Notes: generated by a model from the sequence alone, not told the origin. A stretch of 47,517 bases of DNA from an uncultured Cyclobacteriaceae bacterium (GCA_947492745.1 CANLOE010000052.1:1-47517), one strand, 5' to 3'. Counted from the stretch's first letter, positions 17,614 to 27,064 are shown. Numbers and translations: made by a program.

Positions 17614-19194
17614 TCAGGCATCCTGCATTTTCTGCTCAAACGTGATTACGATGAATTCAGCAGGTCTTGCGACAGCAACCTTGACGGTCACTCTCATGAT
17701 ACCGTCCAGCACATCTTGTGGTGTCATCGTCGTACCCAGACCGATCTGCACTTCATAAGCGCTATCCGCTGTAGTACCGACCAATCCTCCTTGTCTCCAG
17801 ATACCGTTGAGGAAAGAGCCGATCATACTTCTGATCATGATCCAAGTAGGCGTAGCATTGGTTTCGTAGACATAAGGTTTTGCAGCATACTTAATGGACT
17901 GCTCAATAAAACTGATGGTCCTCCTTACGTTGATAAACTTCCAGTCACCACTATTACCATCCAGCGTCCTTGCCCCCCAGACCATCGTACCTTCACCGGT
18001 AAATGATCGAATAGCATTCACTGACTTACCCGAAGGAGTGACATTGAGATCTTCCTGATCGTCATGTGTTAAGTTGACAGAAGGAGAAATCGCAGAACTA
18101 AAGCTTACATTTGCCGGTGCCTTCCATACGCCTCTGTTCAAATCCACGGCTCCATAAATACCCGCCATACCTGCACTCACCGGGAGGACATTGAGCTGCA
18201 TTTTGATTTTAGCTAAAATCCTCTTATAGGTAGGGCTAATGGTGGACAAGGTCTGGTTCAAGCTCTCTGTATCAACATTTTGATTCAGTTTCTTGATTTC
18301 GGTCTTGATTTCTTCTGCTTTCTTTTTATCGCCGGCATCTGCCTCCTTGTTCAGAATGTCCTCCAGCACATCGATGTTGGTGATGCTCTTGTAGTTGATT
18401 TCTTCGTTTTGAACGATAGAAGAGTAGATATAAGGGTAATAACTAGCTCCATAAGCCAAATAGTTACTTCCGACACCTTCTCTAAAGCGGGTGATGACAT
18501 CATTCTTATCATAAGTCCGCGCTTGGTAACCATTATAGACATCCAAGATAGCGAACCTGTTCTTTAGCTGTAGACCGCAGTGCATGAGCATCGCTTGTTG
18601 TAGCGCAAAACAATCGGCTTCTTCCAGCATAACCGCTTCTGGGATAACCAAAATTGTGGGCTCATCGTAGCTGTTCAATGCTTCTAACCCTGCCTCAAAA
18701 GCTTTTTTCTTCATGGTGTTCAACTTGCGCGCTGCGGTAGCAGGGGCAGGCTTGATATCTCCCGGTTTTTTAGGGTCTTTTGGGGGAAGGGGTGCAGGTG
18801 CTGCATCACTAAAATACGTACCTGCCGAAACAATGTAGCAAGTACTTCCTCCGTTAGCAAAAAACAAACGGATACAATCGTAAAACGCGAACCTTGAAGT
18901 GTTTTCAGGAACGATGTTGTAGCCTTTGCCATCGATTTCAAAATCTACTGCTTTATCATCAGATGCAGCCGTTTGGATTTTAAAAGGCGATTGAAAGCCG
19001 GCACCGAAGATTAGGTGAAATTCCGCCAATGAGGATATTCTCACGGGTTTGTTGGTCAGGGACTGTCCATCTCTAGAACCTTTTTCGGTATATCCAATAA
19101 ATGCCGGAACGGCCGTGGGAATGGCAGCCACCGAATTGGAAAACGAACTCTTTTCGTCAATGTAAACCCCTGGGGTTGCGAGTGTTTGAGCCAT
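17614..19194 (-). CDS. Contractile tail sheath protein, 526 aa
   Basis: The N-terminus 'TPGVYIDEKSSFSNSVAAIP' and 'TAVPAFIGYTEKG' is the signature of eCIS sheath proteins. The C-terminal domain carries 'VWGARTLDG', 'FINVRRTISFIEQSIKYA', 'FLNGIWRQGGLVGTTADSAYEV' and ends with 'VARPAEFIVITFEQ', the strand exchanged with neighbouring subunits. The variable middle (about 135-330) includes a Pro/Lys-rich loop and a helical insertion. Only one sheath gene is present, as in AlgoCIS-type systems, whereas Afp and PVC have three. Confidence 0.95.
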   Translation of the reverse strand: MAQTLATPGVYIDEKSSFSNSVAAIPTAVPAFIGYTEKGSRDGQSLTNKPVRISSLAEFHLIFGAGFQSPFKIQTAASDDKAVDFEIDGKGYNIVPENTSRFAFYDCIRLFFANGGSTCYIVSAGTYFSDAAPAPLPPKDPKKPGDIKPAPATAARKLNTMKKKAFEAGLEALNSYDEPTILVIPEAVMLEEADCFALQQAMLMHCGLQLKNRFAILDVYNGYQARTYDKNDVITRFREGVGSNYLAYGASYYPYIYSSIVQNEEINYKSITNIDVLEDILNKEADAGDKKKAEEIKTEIKKLNQNVDTESLNQTLSTISPTYKRILAKIKMQLNVLPVSAGMAGIYGAVDLNRGVWKAPANVSFSSAISPSVNLTHDDQEDLNVTPSGKSVNAIRSFTGEGTMVWGARTLDGNSGDWKFINVRRTISFIEQSIKYAAKPYVYETNATPTWIMIRSMIGSFLNGIWRQGGLVGTTADSAYEVQIGLGTTMTPQDVLDGIMRVTVKVAVARPAEFIVITFEQKMQDA

Positions 19195-19223
19195 AATCGT
19201 TGATTTAATTTAAGTTAATCAAT

Positions 19224-20288
19224 TTATACATAAACAATTAATTCAGAATATACTTTGGCCGCTTCGTCCCTGGATGCCGGCCTGATCATATCCGCTGAAG
19301 GAGTGGGCAAGCGGTTGAGATACGCTTCGCCGTTGCCCCTTCCTGACTTTCTATCCTTACTTAGCTTGAAGTTGAGGTCCTGTATTTCCTTCAAGGGTAA
19401 GGACACTTTGGACTCGAATAGAAAGGCGGTTTCCCCATTGGATAAACTTACTTTTTCGGGGCCGACAAACTCTATATCTGTGTCGTTGGTATCTATCCCG
19501 GACTTCTCCAATGGTAATTTGTATTTGGACACTATAAAATACTTCCAGTACGTGTTTCTTGAGTCGAACTTCAATTTGTACTTGGACTCGGAGATGACCT
19601 GACCCTGTTCGAGTGTTGTTATAATGGACTTGCGTAAACCACCTTTTATTGACAATCTGATCATGGCCAATCGGTGTCTTCTTTTAAAATCAACGGCCCG
19701 ATACACAAAACCCTGCTGAAACTTGCCGTTTTCATACACTCCGTATCTACCGGCCGGTAGCCCAGCTAAAGCCACTTTGTATTTACCTGAGACAGAACCT
19801 TCCCGAAGGATTTGACCGGCATCATTTTTCAGGGCATAATCTACCTTGTTTTTTGTTTCTCTATAAAAATCGGCATCGACCATAGGCAGGCTATCAGCAC
19901 TGTCTACATAGTCGTTTTTGTGCAAGCGATGTTGTCCTTTTTCTTCTTTTGTAGCATTATCGGTGTCGTAATAATAGAGGTTCCCTACACTTTCTGTAGG
20001 CATATCCGTAAAATTAACGAAGTGAAAATTACTGGTAACCAAATAAAAGTCGAAGTAGAGGTCTTCATTATCCAAGATATAGCGCAAGAGAGCATCTCCC
20101 ATGAACACATCATAAGAGAGGGATATCCCCGCATCCGTAATTTTCAAAAACAAGCCTATACGTTCCGCCAAAGCGGCACTTTCGGGTGCCGGTAGGAAGT
20201 GCAGATCTTTTGCTAAACTTTTGGCATAGTATTGATGCTCTACGGTAAAGCTAGCTATGACGCGGTATTGAAATTGTAGCTGTATCAT
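19224..20288 (-). CDS. eCIS protein in cap-adaptor position, 354 aa (function unproven)
   Basis: I recognise no well-known domain. The protein is beta-rich, begins 'MIQLQFQYRVIASFTVEHQY', and has a region around residues 85-150 rich in Tyr/Asp ('VGNLYYYDTDNATKE') and a Gly-rich turn ('LAGLPAGRYGVYENGKF'). It lies 8 bp after the DUF4255 cap gene and 29 bp before the sheath gene, so the three are surely co-translated units. In the AlgoCIS structure an extra cap-adaptor protein links the cap to the sheath end; position and gene order make this the best candidate here, but that is inference. Confidence 0.65.
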   Translation of the reverse strand: MIQLQFQYRVIASFTVEHQYYAKSLAKDLHFLPAPESAALAERIGLFLKITDAGISLSYDVFMGDALLRYILDNEDLYFDFYLVTSNFHFVNFTDMPTESVGNLYYYDTDNATKEEKGQHRLHKNDYVDSADSLPMVDADFYRETKNKVDYALKNDAGQILREGSVSGKYKVALAGLPAGRYGVYENGKFQQGFVYRAVDFKRRHRLAMIRLSIKGGLRKSIITTLEQGQVISESKYKLKFDSRNTYWKYFIVSKYKLPLEKSGIDTNDTDIEFVGPEKVSLSNGETAFLFESKVSLPLKEIQDLNFKLSKDRKSGRGNGEAYLNRLPTPSADMIRPASRDEAAKVYSELIVYV

Positions 20289-20296
20289 CGTTAGAT

Positions 20297-20845
20297 CTAT
20301 CTAATGCTTCCGTTGAATCCTGAGAACGGCGGTATGTCTCCGGTAAGATTACCTTCGCTTATCGGTACCATGCGGACCTTATATAATACTGAGGGTAAGT
20401 ACTTCCCTCCTATAATACCCCAAAGATTGCTCAGCCCTTGTATATCCATATTAGCGATATCAAAACTGACCTTATCGATTTCAGGGTCCAGACCGGGCGT
20501 ATTGGAATGGTTAAAAACCCGATTGGCCTGAAAAAAACTAATCACTCCTGATAGGTATTTTAACGAATCCTGATAATTGTCCTCTATAAAATAAGTTGAT
20601 ACAAGAACATGTATATTGATATTGACAGGACTTTCCAAAAGGTTCATGCCTATTGGGCGGTTATTGATTGATTCTTCCTGAATATTGGCCAAGGTAAGTA
20701 TCACCTTATCCGATTCTGTCACGGCAGAGCTTCCGTCTTGATTGGCCAAATTAGAGATAATCACAAAATCATCTCCTGTCGTGTATCTATTGGAAAAGTA
20801 GGTGCTCAACCTATCTACCATGGATTCAAAAACTGTCTCAATCAT
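20297..20845 (-). CDS. Tail cap/terminator protein, Pvc16 N-terminal domain (DUF4255)
   Basis: Whole length (182 aa) fits the DUF4255/Pvc16_N family: helical start 'VFESMVDRLSTYF', then the 'KVILTLANIQEESINNR' strand, 'VNINIHVLVSTYF', a helix 'YLSGVISFFQ', and 'MDIQGLSNLWGIIGGKYLPS' followed by 'VLYKVRMVPI'. These are the hallmarks of the terminator that caps the distal end of tube and sheath. It is the first structural gene of the cluster, and the 109 bp before it hold no clear promoter. Confidence 0.9.
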   Translation of the reverse strand: MIETVFESMVDRLSTYFSNRYTTGDDFVIISNLANQDGSSAVTESDKVILTLANIQEESINNRPIGMNLLESPVNINIHVLVSTYFIEDNYQDSLKYLSGVISFFQANRVFNHSNTPGLDPEIDKVSFDIANMDIQGLSNLWGIIGGKYLPSVLYKVRMVPISEGNLTGDIPPFSGFNGSIR

Positions 20846-20954
20846 ATTTTTTCCATTTGAGAGAACGTAAGGACTATTACCTACACTATACTTTATAAAA
20901 AGAACAGAACGGTCTTATTCATTTCGCGACCCGCTCGATCAAAAAAACACATAC

Positions 20955-22832
20955 TTAGGGTAAGTCTTTCTCAGACAAGAATCTGTGACTGAACAATAGA
21001 AAAATAATTATTCCCAGTACCAATCCTCCCAATAAAAATAACATCTCCGGTACACCTATATACTCAGTTGCCACGAACAGAACCACGATAGCTATTACCA
21101 CAAGTAATACTATCCATGATTTGAGTAACAACTTCCATACTCGCCGTAGCCGGTTGCCGTACCTGAACAATATAAAAAACCCTATCATGTTAAGACCGAA
21201 CAACCCTCCAAAGATACCTATCAGTGGCCTCGGGTTACGCAAAATAGAATAAGGATTGCGTGCGGCCCTCAGCCCTAGGTTCAGCATCCTTCTCCACGAA
21301 AATCTCCGTCTTGTTTTGGCGGTGGCCAATGCTACTTCCTCTGTCATCGCGAACTTACGGGCCAGCAATTGCCAAAGGTCAGTATAACCATTATCATAAC
21401 CCAAGGCCCAGATACCTACACCACCAAGCCCCTGTTCATTGACCCAATCGTACTTTACGCCGAGTGTTACGCTGTCTTCATACCATATTTGCCTGTAATT
21501 ATTGTTGCCGTCTCTGTAGGCCTTTACTTTGCTTTGACTCGGCTCGTCAATGATACCTACTCCTCCCTTTCGTTTGATATCCCTGAACATAGGGTAACGG
21601 ATAAAGCGTCGTGATAATGACGGAGTTCGAAGATCTTGAGTCTGCCATTCCGCACCATAATAGGGTAGACCCAGAAGAAGTTTCGATGCAGGGATGCCCG
21701 CTGTGAGATAATCGGATACAGAACTCTGTAGGTTATACTGCCACCAGCGGCTACCACTTGCCAGTGGCGATACGGGACCGGCTACAGTACTGTTCGATCC
21801 ATAGAATTCATATCCCATAATGATATAGGTATCCACGTAGTTGTTGAGCTGTTCTATATCGTAGACATGATCGAAATCTATAGCCGGTAAGGCCAAAGTG
21901 ATTCTATAATCGGACCTGGCTGACCTAAGCTGTCCTGAAAGATCTATGATAAAGTTGTTCAGTGCAGCACTGGAGGTTCGGGGGATAGCTTCAAAATCAA
22001 TATTGACTCCATCGGCATTTCTCTCCTTCAGTAAGGAAAGAAGGTTCCCGATAAAATTGGCCTGAGCAACTTTATTGGACAAAAAAGCTGCGTTATTGGC
22101 AGTACCGAAATTCGTGACGCTCAACAACACATCACAGCCATGTGCCTGTGCCGAGTCGATTAGGGATGTTGTTTTCCAGTCATGTATGGTTTTATACCCT
22201 CCTGTAGTAGGGTTAAGCTCATAGGAAAAATAAGCTATGGTACTCAGTAAACTGAAGTTATAGCTTTTATAGGCCTCACCCATCCAGAAAGGGTGCCACC
22301 CAAATACCTGTTTGGTGGGATTGAGTTCATGTTCCTCTTTATATACTTCAGTATGCGTCAGGTTATACTTACGAGTCCACGATTGTTCCCCTCTCAAATC
22401 CTTTTTTATGGATTTTTTCCTAACGTCAAAAAACCGCTTCTCGAACTTGGCTGTATCTATCAGTCTCGTTTCTCCTTCCTCCAAAGGGGCCAGTAAGGCC
22501 GCTTCTTCGGCTCTTTCAATGGAATCCCGTACAGCTACACTATCAATGACAGATTTGGCAGAATCCAATTCCTCAGAGAGTTCACGTACTTTTTCATTCG
22601 TATCGTTTACAATCTGTTCTACCTCCGTATTGACCAGTGACCCATCGGCATGCTCGTTAAGCTTACTTTTTATACCGTCCTGTGCAAAAGTGTGACCACC
22701 ACAAAACATGAAAAAGTTTATGGTTATCATTAGAATAATCTTGGTTCCAAGCACCTCATACCCTGATCTTTTCATAAAGCCATTGTGTATCCCGTTATTC
22801 GAGCACAAACTACTGATTTCTGATTTAGGCAT
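20955..22832 (-). CDS. Membrane-anchored GH18 glycoside hydrolase-like protein, 625 aa
   Basis: A hydrophobic segment near residues 31-50 acts as signal peptide or anchor; ATG at 22775 (residue 20) is a possible shorter start. A coiled, acidic stretch follows (60-130). The GH18 domain spans about 170-500 with the catalytic motif DGVNIDFE at 274-281, whose last Glu is the expected acid. The family consensus has DxxDxDxE; here the second Asp is Asn277, Asp279 and Glu281 are kept. The C-terminus has three membrane segments (about 530-620). It would hold a chitinase-type domain outside the cytoplasm. It reads into the eCIS genes with a 109-bp gap. Whether it serves the injection system (cell-wall opening, release) or is only a neighbour is open. 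Confidence 0.8.
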   Translation of the reverse strand: MPKSEISSLCSNNGIHNGFMKRSGYEVLGTKIILMITINFFMFCGGHTFAQDGIKSKLNEHADGSLVNTEVEQIVNDTNEKVRELSEELDSAKSVIDSVAVRDSIERAEEAALLAPLEEGETRLIDTAKFEKRFFDVRKKSIKKDLRGEQSWTRKYNLTHTEVYKEEHELNPTKQVFGWHPFWMGEAYKSYNFSLLSTIAYFSYELNPTTGGYKTIHDWKTTSLIDSAQAHGCDVLLSVTNFGTANNAAFLSNKVAQANFIGNLLSLLKERNADGVNIDFEAIPRTSSAALNNFIIDLSGQLRSARSDYRITLALPAIDFDHVYDIEQLNNYVDTYIIMGYEFYGSNSTVAGPVSPLASGSRWWQYNLQSSVSDYLTAGIPASKLLLGLPYYGAEWQTQDLRTPSLSRRFIRYPMFRDIKRKGGVGIIDEPSQSKVKAYRDGNNNYRQIWYEDSVTLGVKYDWVNEQGLGGVGIWALGYDNGYTDLWQLLARKFAMTEEVALATAKTRRRFSWRRMLNLGLRAARNPYSILRNPRPLIGIFGGLFGLNMIGFFILFRYGNRLRRVWKLLLKSWIVLLVVIAIVVLFVATEYIGVPEMLFLLGGLVLGIIIFLLFSHRFLSEKDLP

Positions 22833-23123
22833 TGATAAGGTTGATTTAAGCCAATTCCGGTAATTTTGACATGTTCACGTGCCTACTTCCAAAAAAAATA
22901 CTTGTCAATTCCAAAGTGAAAAACATGCTTACTAACACAATAATACTATGGTGAAATCGAAAATTCAACTATTATATAACTTATTTAAGAAAAAATAAGT
23001 AGATGAGGGAGGAAACACCCCAACCCATTGAAAGCAAAACCCCTAAAAACCTGCATAAAAAAAAACAAAAAGCAGTTTAAATCACACAGGGCTTATAATT
23101 GATTGAAATATGAATGTTTTTTT
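22833..23123. other. AT-rich leader upstream of the GH18 gene
   Basis: No gene is seen. The stretch holds many A/T runs. I found no good TAnnTTTG match that would place the promoter of the GH18-eCIS block, so the transcription start remains unknown. Confidence 0.4.
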
Positions 23124-23124
23124 T

Positions 23125-23297
23125 AATCCAAATCGATCAATAGGATTTCGTCATGAGAACATAAAGTGTAATAAAATCAGTGGTTTGGAAAAAGAGGCTT
23201 TTGTATCACTAAGGTGATGCACGTAGGTAGTGTAAAACCGCTGATCTTGTAGCAATTTATGTTCGTAACAAGAAGGCTATTGATCGATTTGGGGTTG
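23125..23297. repeat. Palindromic MITE-like element, family A (copy A1)
   Basis: About 173 bp. The left end 'AATCCAAATCGATCAATAGG' and right end 'CTATTGATCGATTTGGGGTT' are inverted repeats, and the inner arms (ATCAGTGGTTT / AAACCGCTGAT) continue the dyad, so single strands could fold into one long imperfect hairpin. Copies A2-A4 lie at 29490, 39413 and 47122. Confidence 0.75.
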
Positions 23298-24079
23298 AAT
23301 CGGAATTCAGCTTATATACGTTGTAGATTTGCTTTGTTGGGCCTAAAAGATTTCACCCCGAACAGTGTGAATTTAGCTTGTAACTGCTGTATATTTTCTG
23401 TTTATTGAGTTTATTGATACTATACTGCAACTTTGCATTGGAAAATCAGTGCCATTGACTTAAGGCTTTTGTGAGGGAGCTGTTAACGACTATCCTTCTT
23501 CGGAATCAATTTTTCTTTTTGTGGATAGATCAGCCCTTAATCTGTGCGGTAGACCGGCGCCTTTTCTGAAAGAATTCGGAAAATCTTGTCTTTATCTTAG
23601 GTCCGAATCGAAGAATATCAAAAATAAAGAAACTACTGAAGATCTCGGGCCGGCCTGTAGTACCATTTTGGTACATATTGCTCATGATAACGTTTTCACC
23701 CTATAGAATATGTCATCAAAGGCCCGAGAACGGTAATATTCCTAAACACAAAGTTTCGGCACATCAGTTAACCCACGGTCTTATACGAAACTCATCGATT
23801 CGACACCGACATACATACTATAGACTACATTCTTCAAGTATATAGCATTGATCAGAACATCGACCGAGAGGCCAAATAGCTTCATATCAATAAACAAATG
23901 AGTATATCGGATTCGTCGATAGCACTGTCATACAACATCTTAAACAAAAATAGCTCTTAAATTCCGTACATATTATTGTTCATTTTGTCCTACTCAACAT
24001 TGGTAATTTCTCATGATAGCGCTGCTATAAAGCGATTTTGGCCGGAACAAAATGATCCACAAATCCTGCTATTATATTT
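23298..24079. other. Non-coding stretch, 780 bp
   Basis: No convincing gene; the longest frame (61 aa at 23521) has no recognisable family. The segment 23419-23461 (starting ACTATACTGCAACTTTGCAT) is repeated at 27838-27879, about 42 bp with a few mismatches, perhaps the end of a lost mobile element. Confidence 0.45.
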
Positions 24080-24248
24080 AACCCAAAATGTCCATTAGAA
24101 AATCTATTCCGGACTTAACTGGCTTCAAATCAGTAAATGAATGCGTTTTTTGAATTAACCGTAGCGGTGCTACGCTGAATCCAAGAAAACGCACTGATGT
24201 ATTGCCATTTAAGCCCTCATGACGAAGTTCCAACGAACATTCTGGGTT
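24080..24248. repeat. Palindromic MITE-like element, family B (copy B1)
   Basis: 169 bp with ends AACCCAAAATG and CATTCTGGGTT. The centre GTAGCGGTGCTAC is a small hairpin and the arms are imperfect inverted repeats. It is almost identical to B2 (29320-29488) in reverse orientation, so both moved recently. A family C element follows after 13 bp. Confidence 0.8.
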
Positions 24249-24261
24249 TAAATTTGTATTG

Positions 24262-24421
24262 TACAAATTTGGGTTTTAAATGTCGTATAAGATTCCGCGG
24301 GTCATTTTGTTTCAATCAAGGCGGGAACCGCAGGGATAGCAGCGCTATCCCGAGGATTGTCAACGCAGAGTGAAGCAAAATGAACAGGACGATAGGCGAT
24401 ATTTGAAAGCTAAGTTTGTAT
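24262..24421. repeat. Palindromic MITE-like element, family C (copy C1)
   Basis: 160 bp. Ends TACAAATTTGGGTTTTAAAT and a right arm ATTTGAAAGCTAAGTTTGTA are inverted repeats. Inside, GGGATAGC/GCTATCCC and TCATTTTG/CAAAATGA form further stems. It is over 90 percent identical by eye to C2 at 28750-28909, same orientation. Confidence 0.8.
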
Positions 24422-24552
24422 TATAGGGTATTGGAAACCCAAATCTGTATCCAGTTCAACCTAAAATCCAAAAACTGTTTTTTTTATGTTTAAAATATGC
24501 CCTTCATTGGTCAGTGTCAACATATCCTCTACCGCTTTGTGAACAAAACGAA

Positions 24553-24963
24553 TCAGATGAAATTGATTTCATATATTGTCACCTCATCAGTGTTCGTTTT
24601 ACGATAGATAGATTGGAATTCCAAGAGCAATGATTCCCGGTTTTTCAAAAAAGAGTAAGCCCCTATAAAATCTTCGTTTCTCAGAAATGCTATTTTTTCA
24701 CATCTCCTTTCTACTATTTGTATGGGGAAAAGTTGCAGGTAAGTGGGCAATATGTGTTTCTCATTGTCACCGATTGTGTCGATTATTCCTAAAAAAGAAA
24801 CCCCGTCAATGTTTTCATGTATAAAGTTGGGTGAACCATACAGAGTCCTATTGCCAGGTCGAAAAAATCTGTACACTCGCTTTTCTTTTTCAACCAGCAA
24901 TTCATTTATTCTCCTTTTGGTCTTTCTTTCTCCAAGTATATATTTTGTGTGATATTTGTTCAT
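24553..24963 (-). CDS. Hypothetical protein, 136 aa
   Basis: An AT-rich gene with ATG at 24963. The N-terminus is basic ('ERKTKRRINELLVEKEKRVY'), the rest mixed alpha/beta with many aromatic and Ile residues; no signal peptide, no membrane span, no family recognised. It lies 800 bp beyond the stop of the condensation-domain gene on the same strand. Both stand alone in a low-GC, repeat-rich stretch, so they may have arrived together. It could also be a chance frame; the balanced composition and length favour a real gene. Confidence 0.5.
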   Translation of the reverse strand: MNKYHTKYILGERKTKRRINELLVEKEKRVYRFFRPGNRTLYGSPNFIHENIDGVSFLGIIDTIGDNEKHILPTYLQLFPIQIVERRCEKIAFLRNEDFIGAYSFLKNRESLLLEFQSIYRKTNTDEVTIYEINFI

Positions 24964-25768
24964 GTTATACTAATTAATCCGACGAAGCTTTTTCTTTATA
25001 TTATCTTGAGTACTTCGTCTCCGTTGATATTTTTTTTCTCTCTCTAATCTTCAAACCTGACGATTATCAAATCCTAGTTTTCCTCTATTTTACTGGTCAT
25101 AAATCAAAATTCAGACGAGCATTTCCATGATCAGCTCTACCTGATCACCCAAATGGCCGGTTATAAGAAATTATGATTTGTTACGAGAGGCTTCCACTTT
25201 CTCTGTAAGTAGGAAAGCTCTATCACTTTTTCACCTATCAGCTTACAGTAGATACGGTAAAGGTTCCATGACGAAATCTGACTGCTTTTTTTGGATTTAG
25301 CTGATTTTCATCATACCTTGTGCTATTATGGTTTAGTTGAGTTTTCTTTACGCTGATTCAGAAGCTAGGGGATTAAAAAAAACAAAATCAGGGTTTATAT
25401 ATGATTTTGCGGCTTAAGGTTATTCTCGTTCTTATTGTAGAACTATACCCTTATTGTAAACTATAAAAGATGGTTTTGAACGGTATACCTTCTATTATCT
25501 TATGGACTTCTTTTGACGCATAAGTAACTTCACCGAAGTTTCCTTGTATAGCACTGATAACTCAATCGATCTCTCACATGGTAGGTTGGTCCTTTGACTG
25601 GCTAAATCTCCAGGGCATTACTAGACTCTCGATAATATCGAAATTAAGTGATAACAAATTTCCAATATAATTTAAAAACAATCTCAAAGCTGTGTAGAGA
25701 TGCCACTCAAACCATAATTACTGTCTTCTTTTTCATACCGGTAACCGATGGAACTTGTTCATATGGTA
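24964..25768. other. Non-coding stretch, 805 bp, low GC
   Basis: No gene or known repeat is recognised. An inverted repeat GACGAAG (24981-24987) / CTTCGTC (25013-25019) lies just upstream of the 136-aa gene and could be an operator or attenuator. The rest shows scattered stops in all frames and may be decayed coding DNA. Confidence 0.4.
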
Positions 25769-27064
25769 TTAATTTGAAATCCATTCATTAAGTATTTTAC
25801 CGAAAGTATTTACCATCTTTTTCAGAAATTCCTTTTCGAACAAAGATTTTCTATATTCAAATTTGAATTTTATTGTATCATTTGAATATGCATCGAAAAA
25901 CAACCCTATGTCATTAAAAATCTTATTGCTCCATGAAATATTGACAGGTTCAACCTCTAAATCATTCAGCTTCAATGAAACTGTATTGAGATTTGTTTGT
26001 GAAATTCCAATATTGAACAGCTTTTCCAGCTTCAGTTCTTTTTCAGACTTGAGATCGTCCATAATATTATCATATGGATATTTTTCATATTTCCTAGTCT
26101 CTTTCCTTTGTTCTTTTAAAAATTTCAGTAATTCGTCTCTGTCTTTAACCTGATCAAAATCGAACTTTAATACCAACTTGTTCACAAAAGATCCAGGAGC
26201 CTTTTTGTGCCCTTTTTCACGTGCATCAATCGGATAATTGATTAAAAAATTATTTTGTTTACTGTATTTTGAAATGACCAGTCCAAACACTGCCGATATC
26301 ACTAAAAAAATGGTAGTTGATTTTTTTTCGACGAAAGATTTCAGCATTCGAGTTTCCTCTTTACCAAGCGTCAAAAAAATAGATTTACCTACTCCCGTTA
26401 TTTCATTGAGTTCATTCTTTGCAACAGATCCGCCCGATAGGTGAGGAAAGTGTACGTTCAAAGAGAAGTCACCGATGAAAGTCAACCAGAATTGTTTTGC
26501 GGCTTTGGTATATTCAGTGGTAAGAATGTCTTTTTCTGCTTTTATAGCCTGTTCAAGTGCATCATCGGGGTATACGGGAATTATACTATCATTTACATTT
26601 TTATTGTAACCACCTTCTATCTGTCTTGATATGTGTAGTCCAAAATTGGCATCTGCTATCGCGTGATGTGCAAGCAGAATAAAATAATAGCTATCCTCCC
26701 CCGCGCTAACCAAAAATGCACAAAATGCTTTTTTGGTCAGATCAAAATGAATATTGTGAAGAAACTCGCTCAATTGAGTCTCTGCGGTAACTGATAGTAC
26801 CTCAAAAGCTACTTCTTTGAAAAAATCACTGATGAGGTAGTCTTCGCAAAAGCATTCTCTACCATTTGTCGTAAATTTTGAATATAGTATCTCATTTCGC
26901 TTTAAAGCTAGTTCACAGGCCAATTTCAATTTTTCTCGATCTAATTTGCCCCTTATATAATATACCAAAGAAATATTATACATTGTTTCACTGGGGGAGT
27001 TAAGCCAAGCTGTCAGATATCTTCTTTGATATACTGATATCGGTATGCTTTTCGTCATGGTCAT
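25769..27064 (-). CDS. Standalone condensation-domain (NRPS C-domain-like) protein, 431 aa
   Basis: The full length corresponds to one condensation domain and nothing else. The active-site motif HHAIAD (His133, His134, Asp138; HHxxxD) is intact. The later motif that ends in 'GSFVNKLVL' (about residue 310) fits the conserved GxFVN region, and 'LINYPIDAREKG' precedes it. Such free-standing domains join two acyl/aminoacyl or amine partners, or transfer an acyl group to an alcohol. No adenylation, carrier or thioesterase gene is nearby, so the substrate and pathway are unknown. Strongly AT-rich compared with the housekeeping genes, and flanked by repeats: probably acquired. Confidence 0.8.
   Translation of the reverse strand: MTMTKSIPISVYQRRYLTAWLNSPSETMYNISLVYYIRGKLDREKLKLACELALKRNEILYSKFTTNGRECFCEDYLISDFFKEVAFEVLSVTAETQLSEFLHNIHFDLTKKAFCAFLVSAGEDSYYFILLAHHAIADANFGLHISRQIEGGYNKNVNDSIIPVYPDDALEQAIKAEKDILTTEYTKAAKQFWLTFIGDFSLNVHFPHLSGGSVAKNELNEITGVGKSIFLTLGKEETRMLKSFVEKKSTTIFLVISAVFGLVISKYSKQNNFLINYPIDAREKGHKKAPGSFVNKLVLKFDFDQVKDRDELLKFLKEQRKETRKYEKYPYDNIMDDLKSEKELKLEKLFNIGISQTNLNTVSLKLNDLEVEPVNISWSNKIFNDIGLFFDAYSNDTIKFKFEYRKSLFEKEFLKKMVNTFGKILNEWISN

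Noticed and set aside
1439-20845. A contractile-tail prophage or type VI secretion system
   Set aside because: No capsid, portal, terminase, integrase or lysis genes for a phage; no TssJLM membrane complex or ClpV for a classical T6SS. DUF4255, DUF5908 and the tape-measure family point to an eCIS.
23125-23297. Integron attC sites or superintegron cassettes as explanation of the palindromic elements
   Set aside because: Ends are AACCC...GGGTT, not the RYYYAAC/GTTRRRY core of attC. The elements are not spaced by cassette genes and no integrase is present.
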